From SG8-41 sp035259205 (GTDB lineage: Bacteria; Pseudomonadota; Gammaproteobacteria; Burkholderiales; SG8-41), in contig DATFWO010000413.1 of NCBI GenBank assembly GCA_035259205.1, forward strand, positions 1 to 46,890: a stretch of DNA of 46,890 nt, in the 5' to 3' direction. This document shows positions 30,386 through 38,794 of the stretch, one piece after another. The notes under the pieces are model-generated. The model ran no database searches, was not told where the DNA came from, and worked only from the letters and a program-made list of their open reading frames with translations. A program made the position numbers and the translations under genes. Within the stretch, counting starts at the first letter, position 1. The number at the start of each line of letters is the position of its first letter.

Positions 30386-31375
30386 ATGCGCTCAGCGATT
30401 TCGCGTCCGCGGCTCGCGCTGTTACTGTCGGCGGTCGCGTCCCTTGCCGCCCTCGGCTCGGCGCCAGTGCTCGCGCAGGCCTATCCGTCGAAAACGATCC
30501 GGATGATCCTGCCGTACGCGCCCGGCGGTAGCGTCGACGTCATCGCGCGCGTCATCAGCCCGCGCCTCGCGGAGAGCATCGGCCAGCAGGTCGTGGTGGA
30601 CAACCGGCCTGGCGCCGCCGGCAACATCGGCACCGAGCTTGCCGCGCGCGCCCCGGCGGACGGCTACACCATCCTGCTGGTGACGATTCCGCTGGTGGTG
30701 AACCCGAGCCTGTACTCGAGGGTGCCGTACGACGCGGTCCGCGACTTCGCCCCGGTATCGCTGCTCGCCGCCTCTCCGTTCGTACTCGCGTCCCACCCTT
30801 CGCTGCCGGTGCGTACGGTGAAGGAGCTCCTGGCGCTCGCGAGGAAGCAGCCGGGCAAGTTGAACTACGGCTCCGGCGGGGCCGGCACCAACTCACATAT
30901 CGCCGCGGAGCTGCTTAAATATCTGACATCCACCGATATCGTACACGTGCCGTACAAGGGCGGCGGCCCGGCGCTGATTGGGTTCCTGGGCGGCGAGACG
31001 CAGCTGACCTTCCTTGGCGTCGAGCCGCTCATCGCGCACCTGCGCAGCGGCCGGGCGCGCCCGCTGGGAATCACCAGCACCCGGCGCTCGCCGATCCTGC
31101 CGGAACTCCCGACCATCGCCGAGGCGGGCGTACCGGGCTACGACTTTACGACGTGGTATGGCGTGTTCGTCCCCTCGGGCACACCGTCGGAGGCTATCGC
31201 TGTGCTGAACGAGCATTTCGCGAAGGTGGTGCGCGCGCCCGACATGCTCGAGCGCTTCGGGAAAGACGGCACCGAGGTTATCGCGTCACTGCCCGCCCAG
31301 CTCGGCACGCACGTGCAGAACGAGCTCGCGCGCTGGAGCAAAGTCGTGAAGCAGGCGGGGCTGCGCGCCGACTGA
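30386..31375 (+). CDS. Bug family (TTT) substrate-binding protein 2
   Basis: A 329-residue periplasmic protein: signal peptide (LALLLSAVASLAALG, ending VLAQA), YPSKTIRMILPYAPGGSVD, QQVVVDNRPGAAGNIG, HVPYKGGGPALIGFLGG and C-terminus RWSKVVKQAGLRAD. The inner Met is taken as start because it gives a normal signal peptide; an earlier ATG at 30353 would add 11 residues. It follows the amidohydrolase by 40 bases and precedes the LigB-type dioxygenase, so it may bind the substrate of that pathway. Confidence 0.9.
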   Translation: MRSAISRPRLALLLSAVASLAALGSAPVLAQAYPSKTIRMILPYAPGGSVDVIARVISPRLAESIGQQVVVDNRPGAAGNIGTELAARAPADGYTILLVTIPLVVNPSLYSRVPYDAVRDFAPVSLLAASPFVLASHPSLPVRTVKELLALARKQPGKLNYGSGGAGTNSHIAAELLKYLTSTDIVHVPYKGGGPALIGFLGGETQLTFLGVEPLIAHLRSGRARPLGITSTRRSPILPELPTIAEAGVPGYDFTTWYGVFVPSGTPSEAIAVLNEHFAKVVRAPDMLERFGKDGTEVIASLPAQLGTHVQNELARWSKVVKQAGLRAD

Positions 31376-31396
31376 GCGCCAGTTCGAGTCTGACCT

Positions 31397-31426
31397 CATT
31401 GGGAGGATTTCCATTGGGAGGATTTG
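31397..31426. repeat. 15-base tandem duplication
   Basis: CATTGGGAGGATTT occurs twice in direct tandem (period 15), just after the Bug gene. Each copy contains a Shine-Dalgarno-like GGGAGGA, but no gene starts there. Confidence 0.6.
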
Positions 31427-31442
31427 AGCCGTTTCGTTTGAC

Positions 31443-31474
31443 TGGCGCGCCCGGCAGATGAATCCGGGCACTGG
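31443..31474 (-). repeat. Dispersed intergenic repeat, copy B
   Basis: TGGCGCGCCCGGCAGATGAA and the following TCCGGGCACTGG match copies C and D with one base missing (CAGATG for CAGGATG). The 3' end GGGCACTGG can pair with CCAGTGCCC at 31487-31495, forming a nine-pair hairpin. Confidence 0.55.
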
Positions 31475-31549
31475 GAGGAGCACTGGCCAGTGCCCTGAAC
31501 CACCCTTCGGGGCATGGCTGGTATACCATCCAGCCACGGAGGACGGGCA

Positions 31550-32608
31550 ATGGGCGCGATCCTGGGTCTCGGCGTGACACACTATCCGCCGCTGTGCGGG
31601 CGTGACGAAGATATGGCGCGCATCCTGAGACGAGTTCTGCAGGATCCGGGTCTGCCCGAGCGTTACCGGCGCCCGGAAGGCTGGCCAGGGCCCATGCGCG
31701 AAGAGTACGGCACAGACGATGGGCTGGCCGCGGCAGGTCGTCACCGCGCCGCGCTGCTCGAAGGCTTCCGCGACGCGCGCCGGCGGCTCGACGAGTTTGC
31801 TCCCGATTGCGTTTTGATCTGGGGGGACGACCAGTACGAGAATTTCAAGGAAGACGTCATTCCCCCTTTCTCGGTGCTTGCGTACGATGCGATCGAGCAT
31901 CGGCCCTGGGCGGAAGCACGCTGGAAGCAGTACAGGAACGTATGGGGCGAGTCGAGCGACACGACTTTCGCGTACAAAGGACACCGCGCCGCTGCGAAGC
32001 ACCTGGCGGGGGGGCTTATCGACCGCGGCTTCGACGTGGCCTATGCGTACCGCCCGCTGCATCACCCGCTCGCTCACGCTTTCATGAACACCCTGCTCTA
32101 TCTCGACTACGATCGCCGGGGTTTCCCCTACCCGGTAGTCCCTTTCTCGATCAATTGTTACGGGCGCAGGACCATCTCCCAGCGCGCCACTGCGGCGAAC
32201 TTCGCCGACATGCCGGATGAGGATCGATTCGACCCCCCGTCGCCGGCGCCGTGGCGCTGCTTCGACCTCGGTCGCATGGTCGCGCGCGTGCTCTCGGAAA
32301 GTCCGTGGCGCGTTGCCCTGATCGCTTCTTCGAGCTGGTCGCACGCGTTCCTGACCCCGAAGCACCAGATGCTTTACCCGGACACGGATGCCGACCGGGC
32401 GCTCTACGAGAAGCTGCGCGCCGGCGATTACCAGGGATGGCGCGCGACGCCCCTTGCCGCGATCGAGGAAAGCGGACAGCAGGAGATGTTGAACTGGATG
32501 TGCCTGGCAGGCGCGATGGCCGAGCTCGAGCGTCAGCCGGACGCGTCGCGCTTCGTCGAGACCTACATCTTCAATTCGAACAAGTGCTTCGCGGCCTTCA
32601 GCGGGTGA
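31550..32608 (+). CDS. Class III extradiol dioxygenase (LigB-like) family protein
   Basis: A 352-residue protein of the LigB-type extradiol ring-cleavage dioxygenase group (protocatechuate 4,5-dioxygenase beta-like). It begins GAILGLGVTHYPPLCG (His11, candidate Fe ligand), and has LIWGDDQYENFKEDV, matching the family's D-D-x-Y block, then PLHHPLAHAF, VVPFSINCYG and SSSWSHAFL. These enzymes open catechol-type rings with Fe(II) and O2. The inner ATG after GGAGGACGGGCA is chosen; a further upstream ATG lacks a ribosome site. It probably continues the catabolic cluster with the amidohydrolase and Bug protein, 174 bases after the latter. Confidence 0.78.
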   Translation: MGAILGLGVTHYPPLCGRDEDMARILRRVLQDPGLPERYRRPEGWPGPMREEYGTDDGLAAAGRHRAALLEGFRDARRRLDEFAPDCVLIWGDDQYENFKEDVIPPFSVLAYDAIEHRPWAEARWKQYRNVWGESSDTTFAYKGHRAAAKHLAGGLIDRGFDVAYAYRPLHHPLAHAFMNTLLYLDYDRRGFPYPVVPFSINCYGRRTISQRATAANFADMPDEDRFDPPSPAPWRCFDLGRMVARVLSESPWRVALIASSSWSHAFLTPKHQMLYPDTDADRALYEKLRAGDYQGWRATPLAAIEESGQQEMLNWMCLAGAMAELERQPDASRFVETYIFNSNKCFAAFSG

Positions 32609-32662
32609 CGACAGGCGCGACGCATTTCGCACGCCACCGCCAATTGTAACGAAGCGCCGGGA

Positions 32663-33637
32663 TCAGTCCGCTCTGATCCCGGCTTCGCGGATGATGGGTC
32701 CCCAGCGCGCGTGCTCGAGCTTGATGAACGCGGCGAATTCCTCCGGCGTATCGCCCACGGGCTCCCCGCCTTGCTCGGCAAACCAGTCGCGCGCCTCGGG
32801 CGTTTTCAATATCTTCGCCAGCACGGCGTTCAACTGCGCGACGATTTCGCGCGGGGTGCCCGCGGGGGCAGCGAGCCCCATCCAGCTCAAGTACTCGTAT
32901 TGAGGCAGGCCGGACTCAGCGACGGTCGGCACGTCCGGGACGCTCGGAACACGCTTCATGCCCGTCACGGCCAGCGCGCGGATCCTCCCCGCTTTGACAT
33001 GCGGCACCTGCAGGACCGGAGAATCGAAGGTCCAGGTGAGCCGTCCGGCCATGAGATCGAGCACCGCCGCCGCGCCACCCTTGTACGGGACATGCGTCGC
33101 ATCGATTTTGGCCATGCGCTTGAAAAGTTCAGCTGCCATGTGCGGCGGCGTGCCGCTTCCGGGCGATCCGTAATTGAACTGCCCGGGTTTCTTTTTCACC
33201 ATGTCGATGAGCTCGCCGACCGTTTTCGCAGGCGTTGCCGGATGCACGGCGAGCAGCAGCGGACTGATGACGAAGCGCGTGATTGGCGCGAAATCGGTGA
33301 TCGGGTCATAGCCCGGGCGTGCGTACATGTGCGGGTTCAACGCGGCGATGCCTTGGTGGATGATCACGAGCGTATAGCCGTCCTTCGGGCTCTTGGCAGC
33401 GGCCTCTGCGCCGATGTTGCCGCCCGCCCCACCCCGGTTATCGACCACGATCGACTTACCGAGCGCTGCAGTGAGGCGCTCTGACACCCAGCGCGCGCGT
33501 ATATCGGACACGCTCCCGGCAGGACCCGTCACGATCAGCCGGATTGGCTTGGTGGGGTACGTCTGGGCGAACGTGCATGTGGTCCACAACAGACCAAATG
33601 CGATGAGCATCCCAAACTTCGGCGACGGCAAGTTCAT
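32663..33637 (-). CDS. Bug family (TTT) substrate-binding protein 3
   Basis: A 324-residue periplasmic protein: signal peptide (MLIAFGLLWTTCTFAQ), YPTKPIRLIVTGPAGSVSD, SIVVDNRGGAGGNIGAEAA, HVPYKGGAAAVLDLMAG, PEEFAAFIKLEHARW and C-terminus IIREAGIRAD. The phosphate-loop-like GPAGSVSD differs from the PGGSTD of its paralogues, hinting at another ligand. It converges on the LigB-like gene. Upstream lies a 420-base gap (33638-34057) before the SoxC gene in which I see no convincing gene, repeat or RNA. Confidence 0.9.
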   Translation of the reverse strand: MNLPSPKFGMLIAFGLLWTTCTFAQTYPTKPIRLIVTGPAGSVSDIRARWVSERLTAALGKSIVVDNRGGAGGNIGAEAAAKSPKDGYTLVIIHQGIAALNPHMYARPGYDPITDFAPITRFVISPLLLAVHPATPAKTVGELIDMVKKKPGQFNYGSPGSGTPPHMAAELFKRMAKIDATHVPYKGGAAAVLDLMAGRLTWTFDSPVLQVPHVKAGRIRALAVTGMKRVPSVPDVPTVAESGLPQYEYLSWMGLAAPAGTPREIVAQLNAVLAKILKTPEARDWFAEQGGEPVGDTPEEFAAFIKLEHARWGPIIREAGIRAD

Positions 33638-34057
33638 GCAGAAACCTCGTCCCCTGTGCCTACCAGAAGCTCAACCCCCTTCGAGTAACGGTCACTATAG
33701 CGCGGGCGGCTCCAGCAGTTAAATTGGAATCCGGAGTGCGGGCCATGCGCACGTCGCGGCCGAGCATCTCGCCCGTACGCGGATCGTCTCTGGGTCCGGC
33801 GCGCCATGGACAGTCGTACCGGTGGCATAGAAATCCGGCAGAGCGCCAGAAATGAAGGAGGCACGCTGCAAGCCTCTGAAAGGGTGGCGCGCTGGCTGGA
33901 GGCTCTGTTTGGTGCCGATAGGTTGGCCACCGCTGCGATTGCGCGAACGCGTTGCGACCCCGCAAAGTCCGGCCTATCCTATGGGCGTAAGCGGCGTATC
34001 CAGACCGCGTCGTTGGACCGGACATAACCGGGGATCTGTGCGACTTAGGGGGATAAC

Positions 34058-35314
34058 ATGGTTACACGTCGTCGAGTTCTACTGTCGCTGGGCGCCGGCG
34101 CGCTCGGCACCGGCGCCGCCGCAGCGCTGAATGATGCCGCGGCGGAAACTTTGGCCGACGGGCCATGGAGCAATCAACCCGGCGCCGTCATCCCGCCCTA
34201 CCAGGTGCCGTCGCGGTTCGAGAGCAACGTCGTGCGCACGGTGGACAATCCGGACAACGTGCCGCGCAATTCGCGCGCGCGCACGCCGCACCACCTGCTC
34301 AAAGGCATCATTGTGCCGAACGGGCTGCACTTCACCATCTGCCACGGCGGCGTGCCCGACATCGATCCGGACCAGCATCGCCTCGTCATCCACGGCCTGG
34401 TCAAACGACCGCTCGTGTTCACGCTGGCCGCGCTGGAGCGCTACCCGATGGTGTCGCGCATCGGCTTCGTCGAATGCGGCGGCAACAGCGCGCCGCTGTT
34501 CTCGAATGTCGCGCTGCAAGAGAGCGTGCAGGCGCTGCACGGACTTGCTTCGTGCTCGGAATGGACCGGCGTGCTGCTGTCGACGCTGCTGCAGGAGGCC
34601 GGCGTCGACGCAAAAGCAAAATGGATGATCTGCGAAGGCGCCGACTCGCCGCGCCTGCATCGCAGCGTCCCGCTGACCAAAGGCATGGATGACGCGATGG
34701 TCGCGCTCTACCAGAACGGCGAGCGCATCCAGCCGGGCCAGGGCTATCCGATGCGGCTGTGGCTGCCCGGCTACGAAGGCAATATGAACGTCAAATACCT
34801 GCGCCGCATCATGCTCACCGAAGAACCGGCGATGAGCGTGTACGAGTCGAAGGTCTACTCGCAGATCCTGCCGAACGGCAAGGCGTTCCGATTTTACTTC
34901 CTGCAGGAGGTCAAATCCTTCATCTCGAGTCCGTCGCACGGCATGGTCTTGAAGGAACCCGGCGTCCACGAGATCATGGGCGTCGCGTATTCCGGCACCG
35001 GGCGCATCACCAAGGTGATGGTCTCCGCCGACGGCGGCAGAAACTGGACGCAGGCGGATTTGCAGGACCCGGTGCTACCGAAAGCATTTACGCGCTTTCG
35101 GCTGGCGTGGAAATGGGACGGCAACCCCGCGATCCTGCAAAGCCGCGCGTGGGACGAAGGCGGCAACGTGCAGCCTCTGCGCGCGGATTTCGTGGCGGTG
35201 CGCGGCCAGACTTCACGACCGCCAGCGGTCACCGCATTCCCGAGCCAGCATTTCAATTCGATCACGAGCTGGGCGGTGAGCAGCAGCGGGGAGGTCAAGC
35301 ATGTCTACGCATAA
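34058..35314 (+). CDS. soxC: Sulfite/sulfane dehydrogenase SoxC-like molybdoprotein
   Basis: A 418-residue exported molybdenum protein. A Tat signal is visible (TRRRVLLSLGAGALG, residues 3-17). The sulfite oxidase fold follows: FVECGGNSAP with Mo-binding Cys140, HGLASCSEWTGVLL, WLPGYEGNMNVKYLRRI and the C-terminal dimerisation domain with YSGTGRITKVMVSADGG and RLAWKWDG. SoxC works with cytochrome SoxD to oxidise sulfur bound to SoxY. AGGGGGATAAC precedes the ATG. It overlaps the soxD-like gene by 14 bases. No soxXYZAB genes are in view, so it may act as a free-standing sulfite or sulfane dehydrogenase. Confidence 0.88.
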   Translation: MVTRRRVLLSLGAGALGTGAAAALNDAAAETLADGPWSNQPGAVIPPYQVPSRFESNVVRTVDNPDNVPRNSRARTPHHLLKGIIVPNGLHFTICHGGVPDIDPDQHRLVIHGLVKRPLVFTLAALERYPMVSRIGFVECGGNSAPLFSNVALQESVQALHGLASCSEWTGVLLSTLLQEAGVDAKAKWMICEGADSPRLHRSVPLTKGMDDAMVALYQNGERIQPGQGYPMRLWLPGYEGNMNVKYLRRIMLTEEPAMSVYESKVYSQILPNGKAFRFYFLQEVKSFISSPSHGMVLKEPGVHEIMGVAYSGTGRITKVMVSADGGRNWTQADLQDPVLPKAFTRFRLAWKWDGNPAILQSRAWDEGGNVQPLRADFVAVRGQTSRPPAVTAFPSQHFNSITSWAVSSSGEVKHVYA

Positions 35315-35825
35315 GCTGATCTTCGCTGCCGCGTTACTGGCCTATGCGCAATGCGTGGCTTCGGCGGATACGCCCAATCTCGGCAAGCCGATCACGCCCG
35401 CCGAGCTCGCAGCGTGGAACATCACCGTCATGCCCGACGGCACCGGGCTGCCGCCCGGCTCCGGCACGGCTGCGCAGGGCGCCACGATCTACGCGCAGAA
35501 ATGCGTCGCCTGCCATGGCGAGGGCGGCCGCGGCGGACTCGCCGTGTTGCTGATCGGCGGCCCGCCCAAGGCGAGCCTCGACGGCGGCAAGACCATCCCG
35601 AATTTCTGGCCCTATGCCACGACGCTGTTCGACGTCATCCGCCGCGCGATGCCGTACCAGGCGCCCCGGTCGCTTACCAGCGACGAGGTGTACGCGCTCA
35701 CTGCCTATCTGCTCGCGGGCAATAAGCTGATAGCCGAAACCGACGTGATGGACGCGCAAACGCTTCCGAAGGTGAGGATGCCGAACGTCGACAATTTCAT
35801 CACGCGCTTTCCCGACCGGATCTAG
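35301..35825 (+). CDS. soxD: SoxD-like monoheme c-type cytochrome
   Basis: A 174-residue periplasmic cytochrome with signal peptide (AAALLAYAQCVASA), one heme site CVACH (68-72) and likely distal Met117 in RRAMPYQAP, which is typical of SoxD/sulfite dehydrogenase cytochromes, as is NFWPYATTLFDVIRRAMP. The classical Paracoccus SoxD has two hemes and about 380 residues; this is the short single-heme form found in many betaproteobacteria. The start lies inside the end of soxC in another frame, so it is coupled. It should accept electrons from the SoxC-like subunit. Confidence 0.85.
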   Translation: MSTHKLIFAAALLAYAQCVASADTPNLGKPITPAELAAWNITVMPDGTGLPPGSGTAAQGATIYAQKCVACHGEGGRGGLAVLLIGGPPKASLDGGKTIPNFWPYATTLFDVIRRAMPYQAPRSLTSDEVYALTAYLLAGNKLIAETDVMDAQTLPKVRMPNVDNFITRFPDRI

Positions 35826-35850
35826 ATCACCGCTTGCATGAACTCGTGAC

Positions 35851-35883
35851 TGGCGCGCCCGGCAGGATGGATCTGGGCACTGG
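35851..35883 (-). repeat. Dispersed intergenic repeat, copy C
   Basis: TGGCGCGCCCGGCAGGATGG then ATCTGGGCACTGG, 26 bases after the soxD-like stop. It is the copy closest to the presumed consensus. Confidence 0.55.
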
Positions 35884-36026
35884 TGCGAACTCGTTTCGAT
35901 CCGAGGCGTTTCCGCTCCCAGACCGGAGAGAGTGAAGCGACACAAGCCCGATCATTGCTTTCCCCGGTGTGGCTGGAGCGGTTATCCTAATCGATAGAAA
36001 CTCGCCTTCCGGCCGGAGACCTGCAG

Positions 36027-37676
36027 GTGCAGGATCGCTACCGCGAGATTTGCGACGCTTTTCACTGGCAGGTTCCACAGCGCTTCAACATGGCGTGGGA
36101 ATGCTGCGGGCGCTGGGCGCGCGAGCGCCATCGGCTTGCGCTGTATTACGAAGACGACGCTGGCGTCACCGCTGCATGGACGTACTGGGACCTGCAGCAG
36201 AAGGCGAACCGATTGTCGAACGCGCTCAACGCACTCGGCGTCAAGCGCGGCGACCGCGTCGCCATCATTCTGCCACAGCGGCCCGAGACTGCGATCGCGC
36301 ACATAGCCTGCTACCAGATGGGCGCTATCGCAATGCCGCTATCCGTCCTGTTCGGTCCGGATGCTCTCGAGTACCGGCTCCAGGACAGCGAAGCGGTCGC
36401 TGCGCTCGTCGACGCCTCATCGCTGCCGAATCTCACGCAGATACGCGACCGCTTGCCACTGCTCAAGCACGTGATCGGAGCGGCCGGCGCGCAGGAGAGA
36501 GACGTGCGTGCGTGGGAGCCGCTTCTCGAAAAATCATCGTCCCATTTCGAGCGCGTGGATACTTCATCCGAGGACCCGGCGCTGCTGATTTACACCAGCG
36601 GCACCACAGGGCCGCCGAAGGGTGCGTTGAAACCGCAGCGCGTGCTGCTCGGTAACCTGTCCGGCTTCCGGCATTCCCAGGACCTGTTTCCGCGCGAAGG
36701 TGATCTGTTCTGGTCGCCGGCCGACTGGGCGTGGACCGGGGGCCTGATGGACGCGCTCCTGCCGACGCTTTACTACGGCTACCCGATCCTCGGCTATCGC
36801 GGCCGCTTCGATCCCGAGAAGGCGTTTTATCTGATGCAGAAATACGCGGTCACCAATACCTTTCTTTTTCCGACCGCGCTCAAGATGATGATGAAATCGG
36901 TCGCCGAGCCGCTCGACCGGTACGAACTTGCGTTGCGCGCCATCATGAGCGCGGGCGAAGCGGTCGGCGAAACGGTGTTCGCGTGGAGTCGCGACGCGCT
37001 CGGCATCACGATCAACGAGATGTTCGGCCAGACCGAAATCAACTACATCGTCGGCAACTCGCATACACAATGGCCGGCGAAGCCGGGATCGATGGGACGG
37101 CCGTATCCGGGGCATCGCGTCGCGGTGCTGAGCGATGACGGCGCGGAGCTACCGCCGGGAGAGATCGGTGACGTGTCGGTCAACCGTTACTGGCGGGATG
37201 GCGAGAAGGACGCGGTGTTCTTTATCGAATACTGGAAGAACCCCGACGCAACGAGGAACAAATACAGCGGCGACTGGTGCCGCACCGGCGACCTCGCCAA
37301 AATCGACCCTGAGGGCTACCTGTGGTACCAAGGACGGGCGGACGACGTGTTCAAGAGTGCAGGCTACCGCATCGGGCCCTCGGAGATCGAAAACTGCCTT
37401 GTCAAGCACGCCGCGGTCGCCAACGCTGCGGTGGTGCCGACTCCGGATGTCGAGCGCGGCAACCTCGTCAAGGCGTTCATCGTGCTTACGGCGGGCGTTA
37501 CGCCGTCGAAAGAACTCGAAATCGAAATTCAGGAACACGTGCGCGGCAAGCTCGCCCCGTACGAGTATCCGAAAGAAATCGAATTCCTCGACGCGCTGCC
37601 GATGACGACGACCGGCAAGGTGCAGCGCCGGGTGCTGCGACTGCGCGAGGAAGAACGCAAGCAGAACCGCCGTTGA
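36027..37676 (+). CDS. Acyl-CoA synthetase (AMP-forming)
   Basis: A 549-residue adenylate-forming ligase that activates a carboxylic acid with ATP and CoA. Motifs: YTSGTTGPPKG (189-199), FGQTEINYIVGN (aromatic/specificity region), GDWCRTGDLA, GRADDVFKSAGYRIGP and the C-terminal catalytic Lys in TTTGKVQRR. It most resembles medium-chain or acetyl/propionyl-type synthetases. No ATG precedes the conserved start; a GTG at 36027 with GGCCGGAG upstream fits the usual length. It follows soxD by 201 bases, including repeat copy C, and is likely its own transcript. It may feed acids captured by the Bug proteins into CoA metabolism. Confidence 0.88.
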   Translation: MQDRYREICDAFHWQVPQRFNMAWECCGRWARERHRLALYYEDDAGVTAAWTYWDLQQKANRLSNALNALGVKRGDRVAIILPQRPETAIAHIACYQMGAIAMPLSVLFGPDALEYRLQDSEAVAALVDASSLPNLTQIRDRLPLLKHVIGAAGAQERDVRAWEPLLEKSSSHFERVDTSSEDPALLIYTSGTTGPPKGALKPQRVLLGNLSGFRHSQDLFPREGDLFWSPADWAWTGGLMDALLPTLYYGYPILGYRGRFDPEKAFYLMQKYAVTNTFLFPTALKMMMKSVAEPLDRYELALRAIMSAGEAVGETVFAWSRDALGITINEMFGQTEINYIVGNSHTQWPAKPGSMGRPYPGHRVAVLSDDGAELPPGEIGDVSVNRYWRDGEKDAVFFIEYWKNPDATRNKYSGDWCRTGDLAKIDPEGYLWYQGRADDVFKSAGYRIGPSEIENCLVKHAAVANAAVVPTPDVERGNLVKAFIVLTAGVTPSKELEIEIQEHVRGKLAPYEYPKEIEFLDALPMTTTGKVQRRVLRLREEERKQNRR

Positions 37677-37808
37677 TCTCCGCCGGCATGACTTCCGACA
37701 TGCCTGGAGCTACTTTGCCGCAACCCTGGTCCGGCAGGCGTTGGGAAGCCTGTCTGAGCCCCCGGCCAATGCAAAGCCAGGGCATGGTCAGGTGCAATCG
37801 ACTAACAG

Positions 37809-38696
37809 TCAGATCGACGCTTTCGAAGCGAGGTACGCGCGCACTATCTCCTCGCCCGTCGCAAACCATACCCCGTCGTGACCCTTGATGTAGGCGAGTG
37901 CTTTGTCGAGGGCGCCAATGCGGTGCGGCACGCCGGTCATGAAGGGATGCAGGCAGATCGCCATCACGCGCGCCGATTCCGCGCCTTCGGCATGAAGCAC
38001 GTCGAACGTATTCCGGATCATCTGGCCGAAATCCTCGCCGGTCGCGAAGCGATAGTAGACCTGCCCTGAGTCGTTGATCTCGTACGAGTACGGCAGATAG
38101 ACGAGTTCCCTGCCGCCGGCCTTCATGCGATACGGCTGATCGTCGTTCACCCAGTCGGAAACGTAGAGGTAGTCCTCCTCCGCGAGGTAATCGAGTGTGT
38201 TCCACGTCTCGGCCAGACCCGACCCGAGCCACCCCACCGGCCGCCTGCCGGTCGCTTCGGTGAGGCGCTTGGTGCAGTAGCGGATCAGCTCGCGCTCCTG
38301 CTCCGGCTCGAGCGCCGTCAGCCGCGTGCTGTTCGACTTGTTGTGTCCCATGAACTCCCAGCCGAGCCTCACTGCGTCCTCGATGATCTGCGGATGGTGG
38401 TCGCAGATGTCGGCGTTCGTGGTAGCCGTTGCGCGTATGCCGTGCTTCGTGAGCACATCCATCATCCTGAACACGCCGACGCGATTGCCGTAATCGCGCT
38501 GTCCCCAAGCCCGCACCGACGGAGCCTTCTGCTCATGCGCTTTCTCCCACGGGTGCCCGGCAAGCGCCGTCTTGAGCGAAAAAAACTCCAGATTCGGGAT
38601 CACCCAGACAGCGATGCGGGCACCGTTCGGCCAGTTCCATTTCGGCCTGCGGTTGATTGGCACGTACGGGAACGGGCCGTAGTCCATCGCCTGCAT
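37809..38696 (-). CDS. Polysaccharide deacetylase family protein, PuuE allantoinase-like
   Basis: A 295-residue NodB-fold protein. Marks are ARIAVWVIPNLEFF, the metal region WGQRDYGNRVGVFRMMDVL, ATATTNADICDHHPQ, GWEFMGHNKSNS (His) and VMAICLHPFMTG (His). The layout (YGPFPYVPINRRPKWNWPNG at the N-terminus, no signal peptide) matches the PuuE-like cytoplasmic group that hydrolyses allantoin or related amides instead of polysaccharides. GGAGG precedes the chosen ATG. It lies 98 bases after the Bug-Bug-aldolase run on the same strand and may be its last gene. Confidence 0.82.
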   Translation of the reverse strand: MQAMDYGPFPYVPINRRPKWNWPNGARIAVWVIPNLEFFSLKTALAGHPWEKAHEQKAPSVRAWGQRDYGNRVGVFRMMDVLTKHGIRATATTNADICDHHPQIIEDAVRLGWEFMGHNKSNSTRLTALEPEQERELIRYCTKRLTEATGRRPVGWLGSGLAETWNTLDYLAEEDYLYVSDWVNDDQPYRMKAGGRELVYLPYSYEINDSGQVYYRFATGEDFGQMIRNTFDVLHAEGAESARVMAICLHPFMTGVPHRIGALDKALAYIKGHDGVWFATGEEIVRAYLASKASI

Positions 38697-38794
38697 GAAA
38701 TCCTCCGTAACAGTACCTAACAAAATAGGGGAATGCTGCCCTTCATGTCCCCCGCATCAGGGCGCCTGTCGTTAATTTCGATATGCGCTCGTAG

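Noticed and set aside
33638..34057. Possible insertion-sequence remnant before soxC
   Set aside because: Frames in both directions were read; none resembles a transposase, and no paired ends were found.
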